Source: Mesaphorura yosii | Taxonomy: Eukaryota > Arthropoda > Collembola > Poduromorpha > Tullbergiidae | Reading direction: 5' to 3' | Length of the DNA stretch: 64,000 nucleotides | Assembly (NCBI GenBank): GCA_009869945.1 | Contig: WIXG01000082.1 | Location: forward strand, 1 to 64,000 | In this document: piece after piece, positions 23,772 through 35,689 of the stretch | Numbering within the stretch: the stretch's first letter is position 1 | Layout: each line of letters starts with the position of its first letter | Made by a program: the position numbers and the translations under genes | Notes under the pieces: model-generated | Database searches by the model: none | Told to the model about the DNA's origin: nothing | What the model saw: the letters and a program-made list of their open reading frames with translations, nothing else

Positions 23772-26700
23772 ATGGCTGCCACGGCTGCTCCAACCGGAGT
23801 TGTAAAAAATCTACTCATCAAAGATGCCAGTGGTAAGTTTAAATAAAATAAGAATTACGGTTTACTTTTACTTTACTAGATTTATTAGATGCAAGATAGC
23901 AGGTTGATTTTGCTGCCAGCAGCGTTAGTAGGATGGGACCAAAAACACGTCATTAATTGTCAATAAAAAGAGAACTGTTGCCGAAATGTAGTGTAGCTGC
24001 TAAAGCTACTTAAATCTGAATCGATCTGCTCTGGAAAGTCTTAAATCCTGCATACCCACCAGAGGTGATCAAAACGGAATGAGTGTGTGCGGACCAAAAG
24101 AAAAGGCTCAGCTTACCTTAACATTTCACATTCAACATCATCGCCCACTTTTAATTATTCACATTCTCTATTCTCAAAGTGAAACCATAAACCATGAATT
24201 CTTTCATTTAGGTAATACTCAGCTTATTGAAGTGATTCAAACGGGGCCTGGGAAATTTATGACAGCAAGTGGACATTCCATCAAAACTTCAACAGCAGCT
24301 GGCGGTACAAAAACAATAATTCGCACTTCAGCCACTGTCCCGAACACATCAGGAAATGTCCCGATTCAGCCTCAGGTATGTGTGCTTACATTAATGATTG
24401 GTCATTCCTCACTGTGATTAGTAGTCTTAAGTCTGAAGGTCCCCAAAGCACATTCATGTACGATTACGATTCTTAGTTTCTTGGGTAGGATTTAGTTTAC
24501 TTTCCCTACGATGGTCTTGTCCTCCCTTAAAAGTTCTAAGGACAATACAGTGTATAAGGAGTTAAGAGGGAAGATATAGTTAGGCAATGGTAATGGAGAT
24601 TTGCACCTAGTTGACAGCTTCAGCTTGCAAATTGCAAATAGTTTAACGGCAATTGCACTATACTATTAGAATGTATCTTGCCTATCTGCGTATTTTACTG
24701 TGTAACATTCATCGCTGAATTCTCGTGAGAAGAGCATAATTCATACTGGCTGACTTTTTTCATGCGATTGATGCTGTTTTCAGAAGATGTTAGCACTTTT
24801 CTCATAGTTAAACTTTTACGTTTACGCTAATACTCAAGAGTTGCCTGTGCTAGCGATTGACGTTCTACGTCCAAGTCAAGATTCAAGTTGGCTCATTCGG
24901 AAATTCTGATTGACATCTAACATTTTTCGGAAAATATGTAAATGAAAGTTTGTTTTATTCCACAGCCGTCACCACAAACGCAGCAGATCTTTCTAACCAC
25001 TAGTGGGAATGGTGGGATGACTCCGGTTAGTTTGAATCAGGCCGGTCAAGTTATCCGTGCAACAGCTGCAAATGTAGTCTCTACTGCAAGCAATATGATC
25101 AAGGGTTCGCCAGGTATGTAGTCGCATTGAAAGATACTCTGGCCATGCAATAATTTGTCCAACATGTCTTTCCTGCAACTAATATACCTGCTTCTGCAGC
25201 TCGTCAAGTTGTCGCTATTCCCATTCAAGCTTCTGGAGGTCTCACTCCAATTTTGAAAGCTGCAAATATAAAAACAGAATTTGGTACGCCACCACAGCAA
25301 ACATTCATTCAACAACGACAGAGTGGGAACCAAACAGTGATTGGTTCACCGTATGTGGTAAGTTCCGACAAATATCTCCAAATGGTTATTTAATGCACGT
25401 GATATTACATTATTACATGCAATTGAAATTTCAGCAAGTGATTCAGGCTGGAAATCAACGGCTTCTGCTAACTCAGACTCCAAATGGGCCACAGCTGACA
25501 CCGATAACAGCTTTAACACCAGCTCTCGGAGGTCAGCAAATAGCGATGGTCCCTTCTGATCAGATGTCTCCTGGGGGAAGTACGCAAACAATAACCCAAG
25601 CACAGTTGACCCCCACTTTAAACCTGTCGAAACAAAGTTTCATTTCTCCCATCTTGGATCATACTGGAGCTCGGAAACGCGTTGATTTTCCATCAGACGT
25701 TTCATATGAGAGCAAAAGAAGAAAAGCTGAGAAAGGTGGAAAGGGATTGCGACATTTTAGCATGAAAGTCTGCGAGAAAGTTCGAACCAAAGTAAGAATT
25801 TCACATATTCCGTATCACTGTCCTTGTTGGAATCGGTGTTGATTTAGTCTCATGTATTTAGTCTTTGTCTCGTGAACAGGGAATTACGACTTATAATGAA
25901 GTAGCTGATGAATTAGTACAAGAATTTGCATCACCATCAATTGGCTTGAGTACAATTGAGCAGCAATTTGATCAGAAGAACATTCGACGTCGGGTTTACG
26001 ACGCACTTAATGTGCTGATGGCAATGAACATAATTTCGAAGGAGAAGAAGGAAATTAAGTGGCTAGGCTTGCCAACAAACTCCATGCAAGAGTGCACCAC
26101 TCTTGAGAAGGATCGTCAAAAGCGAATTGAGAGGCTCAAAGTTAAAACGCAGCAACTACACGACCTTATTATACAGGTAAAGAAAACTCACTTTTGTCAT
26201 CTAATCAATGCAATTATGATTTACTCTATTCTATTAATACAGCAAGTGGCGTTCAAGCAGCTGGTTGAGCGAAATAAGGAACGTGAGAGGCAATCTGCAC
26301 CACCACCTCCACATGGATCTATTCATCTGCCATTTTTAATTGTCAATACGGCAAAGAACACTGTCATTGATTGCTCTATTTCTAACGACAAGTAGGTGTT
26401 TTCGTCCTTCTCTGAGTTTCTCCTTAACTCCTTGGTCCTTGCCTTTTTTCAATTCTGTGCCTAATTCCCTTCTCGTTTGCAGAATGGAGTACATGTTCAA
26501 TTTCGATGGAACATTTGAGATTCATGATGACATCGAGGTTTTGAAGCGTATGGGTCTAGCACTGGGCTTGGATAAGGGAGAATGTACCGATGAAGACATC
26601 TTGAAAGCAAAGAGCGTTTTACCAAAGGCCTTGGAAATGTACATTGATCAAATTGGTAAAAGAGAGGAGGATTGGACTGCTGAATTTGGGGATTTGGAAT

Positions 26701-27031
26701 ACGATGAAACGGCATACTACCCACAAATGGAGGGAGTTGATTCTATTGATGGAATATTAAACGGACAGGGAGGAAATGCCTATGAGCTCGACTCTGGACT
26801 AGGTACGAATATAATACTGACAACGAGATGTTACTCATGTTACTGATAACTCATCAGTCAACATTTGCAAGTTACAAAATTTAACTGGTTCTATTAGGCA
26901 TGCAAGGAGGAACTCAAGGCGAATCATCTGCCACAGATGGCCAGAATTTGGAACCCGATGACGACGACGAGGAAGACATGGATGACGAATCGTTTGCCGA
27001 TGATGATGACGAGGGCGGTATGTCCGACTAA
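23772..27031 (+). CDS. Dp: Transcription factor Dp (E2F dimerisation partner)
   Basis: Nine exons (23772-23832, 24212-24375, 24966-25113, 25200-25357, 25435-25791, 25880-26176, 26243-26391, 26483-26802, 26898-27031) give 595 residues. Dp pairs with E2F proteins to bind cell-cycle promoters. The winged-helix DNA-binding domain starts about residue 280 ([15 protein letters not shown]) and contains [20 protein letters not shown] and [10 protein letters not shown], the family's hallmark DNA-contact and DEF-box segments. The dimerisation coiled coil and marked box follow ([30 protein letters not shown]). The last 40 residues are strongly acidic, as in vertebrate TFDP1. The N-terminal about 270 residues are Gln/Thr/Ser/Gly-rich ([11 protein letters not shown] and a repeat-like [17 protein letters not shown]) and much longer than in human TFDP1 (about 410 aa in total). 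Confidence 0.96.
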
Positions 27032-28308
27032 GCTGAGAAATACAAAATATCTTTACAAATTCTCTACTACTATTATTGCATAGCATAACTATCTCACGTA
27101 GTTACAGTTTTTGCGACCTTTTTAGAAATGACGAGAGCCATGAGCGTTTAAACTTGAAACCAGTTTCAAAATAAATCTTAATCCATTTCTTGTTTTAGAG
27201 TAGGGAATAAGCACACCATGCATACAAATACACACCTGTAATATATCTTTATTGTTTGAATATTCTCAATGGACGTACATGATAAATACCATTCTATTCT
27301 ATTCTATGTTATGATCTAATTCAGTAAGTACAATTCTATTGTTATTACTCTATCTTAAATACCCATAATAATACGTAATATGTACTTATTGTTCTTAAAA
27401 ATCTTAATTTCCTGTTTAGTTCAATGCGCAACAACAGCGCGCGCAAGCAATTGCATCTGGATTTAATTGAGTTCAATAAACATTACCCTTTAGGCGTAAC
27501 AAACAAGCGTTATTTTGGCATTCAAAGGGTCAATTTGCAAAAGTTGGACGCAAAATCAGGAAAATGGTGATTTGGTCATTAATATAGTCATGAGCCGGAA
27601 TTGTGAAAATCGAAATTTTGGACGCGGGCCGAATATGAACGTACGCACGAAGAACGCATGAAGATGCTTTTCTCATTGCTGCATCTCGTCTCTGCATTTG
27701 TGTGCACACTGCATTCGCTCGGCTCCGACTCTGACACAGAAACACCGTGCTGTAAATAACATGTGATTGTATGATAAAAAGACCGCTCCCGCCCATATAA
27801 ATTTCCTTATGAATCTAAAGCACAGCGCCCTGATTGGTCGGTTCGCTCTGCACGGAGTCATATGGCAAGTCCAGCCCACTGCGAAAGGATTGTTACCAAG
27901 TGGAAAAAAGTGCAAGTTTTGATGACAAGGACGGGAATGGGAATTGTGGAATTTGAAGCATTATTGCATAATTCAGTGCTTGAGTACAAAGTACGGGCAC
28001 GTCAATGGAATACTGATACTGATGCCGATTCGCCTACATAAGCGCGTGCATGCGGTATTTGGTACTTTAGTATTGTTTACGCTTTGTTGACAGTGGTCAT
28101 CGGTTAGAATCTGAGTTGCAGTTAAATCAACTCCACATTATGTCGGTTCAGTTCAGTGCCTTACTTGAAACCAATTGCCTTGATTGACCTTTGAATTGAC
28201 AGCGTACGGGTTTATTTTCAAATCCTAAGAATTTGTGAAAATTCATTGTTTACATTTTTTCATGCTCAAAGGTCATTTCCTTTTCTCTTTTGATTACAAA
28301 GGTGCAGC
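27032..28308. other. Dp 3' UTR and promoter of the first DHRS7B-like gene
   Basis: AATAAA at 27170-27175 may end Dp. A short (ATTCT)n tract lies near 27290-27305. At 27887-27940 is a block that recurs at 29958-30016, at almost the same distance (about 425 bp) before the start codon of the second dehydrogenase. Confidence 0.6.
27887..27940 (+). repeat. Upstream duplicated block, copy 1
   Basis: Shares the core TGGAAAAAAGTGCAAGTT and a following GATGA...GGGAATG with the copy at 29958-30016. It lies 422 bp before the ATG of the first dehydrogenase. Confidence 0.75.
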
Positions 28309-29497
28309 ATGGAAGGAAAGGTAAGAACAAATTTACCGAAGCAAGCACCAATAAAGTATTCACTGTCATTCGAATTGCATCGGCGGCTTACATGTCAAAT
28401 TTAATTATCTCATGTATGTTATGCAGGTGGTTCTAATAACTGGAGCCAGTTCTGGAATCGGTGAAGGCCTGGCGAAAATATTCTATATGGCTGGATCAAA
28501 GCTTATTCTGGTATCTAGAAGGCCCGCTGAGTTGGAGCGTGTCAAAAATGACTTGATCAGCCTTTCGAAGGTATGCCTTTGGTTGCGCCAAGTGCAATGT
28601 TGAGACTTGAGACTGACACCATAAATTGGACGCTGCGACAGAGGCTTGTCATGATTTCGCCATTTTATTACAGAAATCAAACACAAAGTTGCATGAACCT
28701 GCGGTCTTGCCGATTGATCTGGAGGATTTCGATTCAATTCCTGACAAATGTAACCAGGCGTTGGCAATACATGGCCAGGTGGACGTGCTCATCAATAATG
28801 GTGGAATCAGCAATCGTGGATCTGTTGCCGATACTGCGTTCGAAGTCCAGCAAAAAGTTATGAACGTGAACTATTTTGGCTCCGTGGCTATGACTAAAAG
28901 TAAGGAGACAGCCAATTCCATCGGATAACCAGAGGTAATTGTTTTTGTTTTGGCACTGATTGATTGATGTTTCATCTCAATGCCCTTTAGGTCTTCTCCC
29001 ACAAATGATTGCTCGCAAGTCTGGCATGATCGTGTTCGTGAGCAGCTTACAAGGCAAATTCGCAATTCCTTTCAGGTTGACTATAAATATCATTTCAGAT
29101 CTCTTCCTCTTTAGTACTTCAACTGCAAATGCTTTCCAGGTCTGCCTATTCTGCATCGAAACACGCGTTGCAAGCATTTGCAGACACATTGAGAGCCGAA
29201 GTAAACGCGAATGGAATTTCAGTTACCGTGATTAGCCCTGGCTATGTCAAAACAAACATATCCCTCAATGCCCTGTCGACGTCCGGTGAGGCGCATGGAA
29301 AGATGGACGAAACTACCGCGTCTGGATTTACACCGGACTTCGTTGCAGAGAGAACATACAAGGCGGTCGTGAATCGAGAGAAGGATGTGGTCATAGCGGC
29401 CTTCACTCATAGAATGGCGATATTTCTTCACAACTGGAGCTCGGGTTTCTTCAGCTACCTCATGGCCAAAAGAGCACGGGATGCACTGACAAAATGA
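28309..29497 (+). CDS. DHRS7B-like short-chain dehydrogenase, copy A (no membrane anchor)
   Basis: Exons 28309-28320, 28427-28570, 28674-28899, 28991-29075 and 29140-29497 give 274 residues. The Rossmann glycine motif TGASSGIG is at residues 9-16, NNGG (normally NNAG in SDRs) at 91-94, the catalytic Ser in VSSLQGK near 146, and YSASK at 159-163. The region KFAIPFRSAYSASKH and VISPGYVKTNIS closely matches DHRS7B (PexRAP), an ER/peroxisomal NADPH-dependent acyl-DHAP reductase candidate in ether-lipid synthesis. This copy starts with MEGK directly before the Rossmann fold and lacks the N-terminal membrane segment present in copy B. Its first coding exon is only 12 nt. Intron positions and the sizes of exons 2-4 (144, 226, 85 nt) equal those of copy B, so the pair arose by tandem duplication. 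Substrate is unproven. Confidence 0.9.
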
Positions 29498-30386
29498 ATA
29501 TTTATTATGTTTTGCGTGCTACGTCTTTCTAGATTGATTCGAGCTTTAAAAATTTGGTTGTGATAGGAAATGACTTTGTATTATTACTGTTGACTGTTGC
29601 TTGATTTCTATTCACAGATTTTGTTGATATTTTTATTATTATCGACTGCTACCGCAAAGTGTCTCTTATTGTAACTGTAAGGAAATGATCATTACGAGAA
29701 TAAAAGTGTGAATTTTGTCCAACGCAAATACACAAAGCACAAATGGACTCGTATTTCATGAGAGTTCAGTTATTAATTGCTATAAGCATTCAGAAAGGAA
29801 TTTCTCACTCCTTTCACAATATATCTAGTAAATCCTAATTGCCGGGTACTGGGTATTATATTCCAATCAATATGGCTGAACTGGAGTGACGGAAGACTCA
29901 ATAACAAATCAAATTATCAAATCTATGCTAAAGTTAATCCATTTACAGTTGCAAACAGGATTGTCTCGAAGTGGAAAAAAGTGCAAGTTGTGATGATAAA
30001 AATGAAGCGTGGGAATGAATCATAGGTCTCACGCATTCCGTGATCCTTGAGTACTAAGTTGAAGCACGATTCTCATACACAGAATCATGCTTATAAGCGG
30101 TGCGTACTTAAGATTCTTTAGTATTCGTACTCTAATTAATGAGATCGTAGCCTTTAGAATGGCTGCAGGAAGCGGATTCTAATTAAGTTCGAGATCAAAC
30201 TAAAGTCTCCAAACCTGAAATCAAAAACTTTCCTGTCATATTAAATTGTGAGTGTGCGCAGGTACTGGCAGCGTGAATATACTATTCGTCATGTCATTAT
30301 TCACATTTTTATAATTGCATGCGTTTATTTTTTTAAAGGATTTCCTCTGTAATTGAATACGTACATTTTACTAAACCGCTTAAGAA
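29498..30386. other. Spacer between the two dehydrogenase genes
   Basis: AATAAA at 29699-29704 ends copy A. The region then holds the second copy of the duplicated upstream block (29958-30016) and further short matches to the region before copy A around CTTTAGTATT (28067 and 30117). No coding region is seen. Confidence 0.6.
29958..30016 (+). repeat. Upstream duplicated block, copy 2
   Basis: Matches 27887-27940. It lies 429 bp before the ATG of copy B, so the tandem duplication (offset 2071 bp) included the presumed promoter. Confidence 0.75.
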
Positions 30387-31785
30387 ATGGCACAAGTCCA
30401 CGGTAGACTGCAGGAACTGAGAGCAGATAAGCAAGAAAGATTTCGAAGGTTTATTGAACAGGCGTATGCAGTAATTGTCACTGTTATTGGGTACTTGCTA
30501 CTGCCGATATCAAACCCGTTGTTATTTCTCCAAGAAGTGAAGTCATACGTGCGAGAAACCATCGGGCTCAATATTAGGACGCTGGAAGGGAAGGTGAGAA
30601 TGAATACTACCGAAACGCCAATAAATGTTATTCAAAATTGCTTCCAAATACTAACTCATTCGTACAAAGTTGAAATATAGCTTTCCACCTTATAGGTTGT
30701 TCTAATCACTGGAGCCAGTTCTGGAATTGGTGAAAGTCTGGCGAAAGTTTTTTATTTGGCTGGAACAAAGCTCATTTTGGTGTCCAGAAGGACTGCTGAG
30801 TTGGAGCGTGTCAAAAACGATTTACTTCGCTTACGAACAGTATGCCTTTACAACAAGAAGCGATGTTAATAATTTGAGACGTTGCATTGCATTGAAATTG
30901 AAACGGAAACTGACTAGAATTTGTAATTTTATGTAACCAGAAGCCGGACGCAAGGGTGTATGTACCTGCGATTCTGTCCGTTGACCTGGGAGATCTGGAT
31001 TCAATTCCTGACAAGTGCAAGCAAGCGTTAGACATTTATGGACAAGTGGATATTCTGATTAATAATGGTGGCATCAGTAACCGCGGATCCATCGCCAATA
31101 CTTCATTCGAAGTGTACAAAAAAGTCATGAATGTGAACTATTTCGGAACAGTGGCCATGACCAAAAGTAAGTGGCCCACTCCGAGAACAATTCTATCGGA
31201 GCAATTCTGACATTGCAGAATTGTGGTCATGTACTTCTCAAATGTTTTAGATTTACTTCCGCAAATGACTTCTCGCAAGTCTGGCATAATTGTATTCATG
31301 AGCAGCTTGGCAGGCAAATTCGCAGTTCCATATCGGTTGGCTATAAAATCGTCATTAATCTGACCCTGTCTGTTAGTGCTCGAATTAATTCTGAATTTCG
31401 AATCCTTTGCAGGTCCCCGTACACTGCATCGAAGCATGCAATGCAGGCATTTGCTGACAGCTTGCGGGCTGAACTGAGCTCGATCGGAGTTTCAGTTACG
31501 GTCGTCAGCCCTGGTTTTGTCAAAACAAATATCTCCATCAACGCCTTGTCGGAATCCGGCGAGAAATACGGAAAGATGGAAGAAACAACTGCATCCGGTT
31601 TTACGCCGGAATTTGTCGCAGAAAGAACTTACAAGGCTCTCATGAATCGTGAGAAGGACGTGATCATAGCCGCGTTTATACACAGAGTGGCAATTTGGAT
31701 GCACAAATTGTTCCCAAACTTCTTCAGCTTTCTGATGGCCAAAAGAGCTCAACAATACCAAGAAGACAATAACAAGAATGATTAA
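30387..31785 (+). CDS. DHRS7B-like short-chain dehydrogenase, copy B (membrane-anchored)
   Basis: Exons 30387-30593, 30696-30839, 30941-31166, 31251-31335 and 31413-31785 give 344 residues, the usual DHRS7B length. The N-terminal 69 residues contain a hydrophobic helix (YAVIVTVIGYLLLPIS) like the ER/peroxisome anchor of DHRS7B. The SDR core has TGASSGIG (74-81), NNGG instead of NNAG, MSSLAGK with the catalytic Ser, and YTASK (224-228). The C-terminal FFSFLMAKRAQQ matches the family's ending. The core is very similar to copy A, with identical intron positions. Function by family: NAD(P)H-dependent reductase, possibly of acyl-dihydroxyacetone phosphate in ether-lipid synthesis; substrate not shown by the sequence. 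Confidence 0.92.
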
Positions 31786-32837
31786 TGTTCGCTTCGACGC
31801 GTTTTCGCATTATTCCAGAAATTCCAATTTGACAGACACAGAGCTTTCAAACTTTGGTTGCGAGTTGTGACTTAAAATAGTTCCACATGATATTGATTTT
31901 TGTCTCATACTTTCCTTTATTTGTAAAACAACGAAATATGCCGAATCTACCATTAGGAAATGATTAAATTAAAGATTAAACGGAAAGAAATTAAGAATCA
32001 TACACTTCTTCATTGGATCCGCAGCAAGTGATCGTATTATTTGCAAAATGCATGACGAAACTTCCATGTGAGATGTTCAACATTAACAAAAACAAAAGCC
32101 TTGGCTAGATTTAGAAAACTTCTTCCCCAACGGACAGTGAAAATTTTCTCTAGTATGTATACTTCACCGAACAACTTACAAGGAATTTTATAATTTATTT
32201 CAACAACGCAACGCATAATCAATCATTCAATGACCGCCAATCATGAATCGTGGTTATCCTACTTCATTTACACTACGTACCACAGAATGAGGATCCTACC
32301 TAATTAGTAATATAGTGCCTGTACTTAAGTGTCATTTTAGCCTAACAAAGAACTTCAATAACTTTACTTACAGAACTACAACATGTAATACAAATTGAGA
32401 TGAAGAAAAACTAAATTTTCATTGGCCTGAAGTACAAAAGATTTGTCTCCAAACACTCCAAAAGGATCACGATCCTTTCACTCTCCTTCTAAATGCCTGA
32501 GAAGGTTTATTGCTATTTAATATCTTGCACACAAGGTACCCAAATTAATAGGATTTGACTTAATGGACAGAATGACGTTCGGATAATAAACCAAATCTTC
32601 GCATTGAATATTATTACAGAGCAAAGAGAACCGAGCTGCCAAGCTCAAAATTATTACGTTATAAATTCTGAAAATACTAAACCCATAGCTTCTTGGTCTA
32701 ATAAAACCTTAAAATACAGCATTTGGGGAACAGGAAGTCTTTCAAGACGAATTGATTTAGAACAGACATAATTCAAGAGCAGATTGATAAGGTGGAAATT
32801 GTAGCATGCTTCTCCGTCGAACCGTTGATGTGAGAGT
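31786..32837. other. Convergent 3' region, dehydrogenase B and LAMP
   Basis: No coding region. A minus-strand AATAAA (TTTATT on plus at 32506-32511) is a candidate end for LAMP. ATTAAA-type signals lie near 31960-31980 for copy B. AT-rich throughout. Confidence 0.45.
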
Positions 32838-35689
32838 CTACACACTTTGATAACCACGAGCGCGTGAGCGACGGCGCCCAATTAAGTATGCGATGAGGAC
32901 GACGACAACTAGACCAGCTAATGATGCACCGACTGCAATAGGTACAATGTCCGTGACGCCATCTAAACCGCACTCTTCAGCTGCAATCAGATAATATAAG
33001 CAAAATGTTTGCAATTTACGAGTTAAATTCAAATCAGCAATGGCAATGAATTGAACATATTACATGGACTGAAGCGTTGATCGCCAGTCACGTTGCGGAA
33101 TGCCTCAAATTGAGAACTTGCTATTTTCAATTCCTGAGCTTCACCATTGTCATTCTTCAGAGTGCGTTTAGCCAAGCATTTGTATGACTTATGAATAGGT
33201 ACTTGATCCTTATTCAAGTTCTGAATCGTGTACTTCACAGATGGATCTGAAAATATGTCAAAACATTATTGATAATATACAAGGCAGATTTCTATCTCCG
33301 GATGTGTCGCAATGAATGCTAAGTATTAACCTGTTGCATTGGGAAAGCTTTCATTCGTCAGAATCACCATGTATGTCACATTTGAAAGAGCGAATTTTCC
33401 GTCTGTGATGCCGCTGCTGTTCGTAGCAAAAGTCAATGCCAAGTAGTTGACATCATCAGGCGTAGCATTTGCGTCCGCAGAGTCCCATTGCAGTATTATT
33501 GTTTGGTGTTGTTTACCGCAATCACCGGTGACGTTGACGTCCTTCGGATCTTTAGGAACAGAAACTGTGCCATTGCGAATCTGGACATGATAGGACAAGT
33601 TTGGATTATATTATAATGCTTTGCTTAGAAAGCAGAATGAGTATTTGTGTGTGCAGATTATTACTTCAGTCGTCCCATTAACTGTAACTTTGTATGGGAA
33701 ATACAACTCGAAGGCTCCTCTAATCCTGATGCAAGTCACGTTTTCTGAAGTGAGGCTCCATTCTCCAATATTGTATGGCCACTCAGGACGTTCCGGCTTC
33801 GGTGTTGGAGCTGCAGTGGTTGTTTTAGCCGTAGTCGTTGCTGGAGTCTGCGTGGTTGTTGGGATTGTTGTTGGAGTGGTTGTAGTTGTAATAGGATTTT
33901 CAGTTGTTGTTGTTTGATCAGGTCCTTGCGATACCTCATTTGTATCCGCAGCGAGGGATGCGTGACCTATATTTTTATCGAAAAATATTTCATTATTACT
34001 AATTGCTGTATCTCATCGATCGGCCGTCAGGTTGGTGCCCCTGCCAAAATCACACAAGTAAAAAATACCGATCTTGTTTACGTGCTACCGCTACGCACAG
34101 TAGAATCCAACATTTAAAGCCGCCCGTGAGTTCGTGTCATTGCCATTCAGCGTATTCAGTAATAAACATTCGCTTGGTCACATAAATTGCTTATAACCTC
34201 TAGCTGTGAGGTAACTGATAACTGTCGAGGCTAATCTCTCTCTTTTCTGGGTGCCACGCATAGGAAATTCCATGCTTGTTCGTGCATTACTTGGCTAGTC
34301 TAGTCTAGCCCAGCTCAGCTCAACCCGTGTTATCTTTCTACTACATGAAACAGGTTTAAACAGCCAGAAGAAACTATCTCGAGAAATCCAGTCAGTTGGT
34401 AAATTAAATTAAACGGTAGTAGGCAGTAGAGATAGATATGTTTTGTAAGACAGAAACCTGCGCTATTGAACATGTGCATGCTTCGTGATCTCATTTCTTC
34501 CGCTGGAAATCTACCCTGTTCTGTGGCAATTGCCTTGTAAACTGATTCTGTGACCGGCCTAAACCTATTGTTTTCAACAAATATATACTAAAAATAGCCA
34601 TAAAATTATAAATCTTTAGGAGATAAGCAGCAGACCTTCAAAAATGATTCGAAGGATATTATATGTTTCTCAAGAATAGGCCGAAACATCATGATTAGAT
34701 TTAGAACGAACTCCAAAAAGATACCTTGGCCTCTGGAAAACTACAACCTTAAAATGCGTTAATGCGTAAAATTAATGAGGAGTCGAGTTGAATCTTTAGT
34801 TTAGATATGAGAAAATATACGGACTTTAAACTGCGCGGTAACGATCTGCCGCGTTTATATTGTTCTGAAAAGTATTGGCTTAAATGAGATTTCGTGCTAT
34901 TCGTCCAGCATAACAGCCAACACGATCAAAGGAAAACGGGTATCATAGTCTGGGACTTAATTTCAAGGTTATGTATGGAGATCTCAAAAAAATGTTGGGC
35001 TCATATCGAATGTCCAATTTTTGTGCACTATCAAATGACTTGCCTTCACACAAAGCCGGCAATATTAAATGTCCTTTTTGTTGAACATGTTTAAATAAGC
35101 AGAAAAATGTTAGTAACAAATAATAATCTCATTTAACAACATGTATTCGCAGACTTGCAAATGGTCATCTATCGTAGGTTAAAGACGAATTTCTTTGGCC
35201 TTGAATGTTGGTTCATGTCTTATCGGCTGGATGCTTGATCCGAGAGGTCACATAAAAGTTGACGTTGGAAAAGCGTCACACATGAAAAATGATAAAGAAC
35301 TCTGTTCTGTCCGGGCACGCCGTCGTACCAAGCACGCCCCTCTAATACCCACAGATGTATGCTGGATGGTACATGATTGTTTGTCACCAACAATAATGAG
35401 AACCTCTGAATGTAATTTTAAATGAATGCTCCAGATAGATTTCTGATCTAAAAGCTAATACAGTTCAGTCCAGAAGGTCAATATTGAAAGGATCAATTAA
35501 TTGCCCCTATCTTAAAAGGGGCAAATATTCCCCCAAAAGGGGGAGGGGGCTTTTTTGAGAAAGGGCATATATTGGGCTGTTAGGGGCAAATATTGACTTT
35601 CCGGACTGGACTGTAATGTCACACCCCACAGCTTACTTACCCAAACACAAGGCCAAAATCAAGGCAAGACTCCAACTGAATTTCGCCAT
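32838..35689 (-). CDS. Lysosome-associated membrane glycoprotein (LAMP), single lumenal domain
   Basis: Minus-strand exons 35689-35641, 33966-33665, 33580-33331, 33246-33064 and 32980-32838 give 308 residues. LAMPs are heavily glycosylated type-I proteins of the lysosomal membrane. Exon 1 encodes a signal peptide ([17 protein letters not shown]). A Thr/Pro-rich mucin-like stretch follows (about residues 28-70). Then comes one LAMP lumenal domain with several N-x-T/S sites (NVT, NGT, NAT, NSS) and paired cysteines. The transmembrane helix (IPV-type: [20 protein letters not shown]) is highly conserved. The short basic tail ends GYQSV, a GYxx-hydrophobic lysosomal sorting signal at the very C-terminus. 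Vertebrate LAMP1/2 have two lumenal domains; this has one, as in other invertebrates. Intron 1 is long (1674 nt) and carries a MITE-like element. Confidence 0.94.
33967..35640 (-). other. Intron 1 of LAMP
   Basis: The intron separates the signal-peptide exon from the mucin-like exon. Apart from the element at 35459-35615, I see no coding region; open frames at 34894-35425 on the plus strand have no recognisable content. Confidence 0.7.
35459..35615. mobile_element. MITE-like element with TA-flanked terminal inverted repeats
   Basis: The left end CAGTTCAGTCCAGAAGGTCA (from 35461) and the right end read in reverse (CAGTCCAGTCCGGAAAGTCA, from 35613) form an imperfect inverted repeat of about 25 bp. 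Each end is flanked by TA (35459-35460 and 35614-35615). The 153-bp element has no coding capacity, and inside it are smaller inverted repeats (TTGCCCC/GGGGCAA) and a G-tract. TA duplication with CAGT termini is the pattern of Tc1/mariner-derived MITEs. It ends 25 bp from the splice donor of the LAMP signal-peptide exon. Confidence 0.7.
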
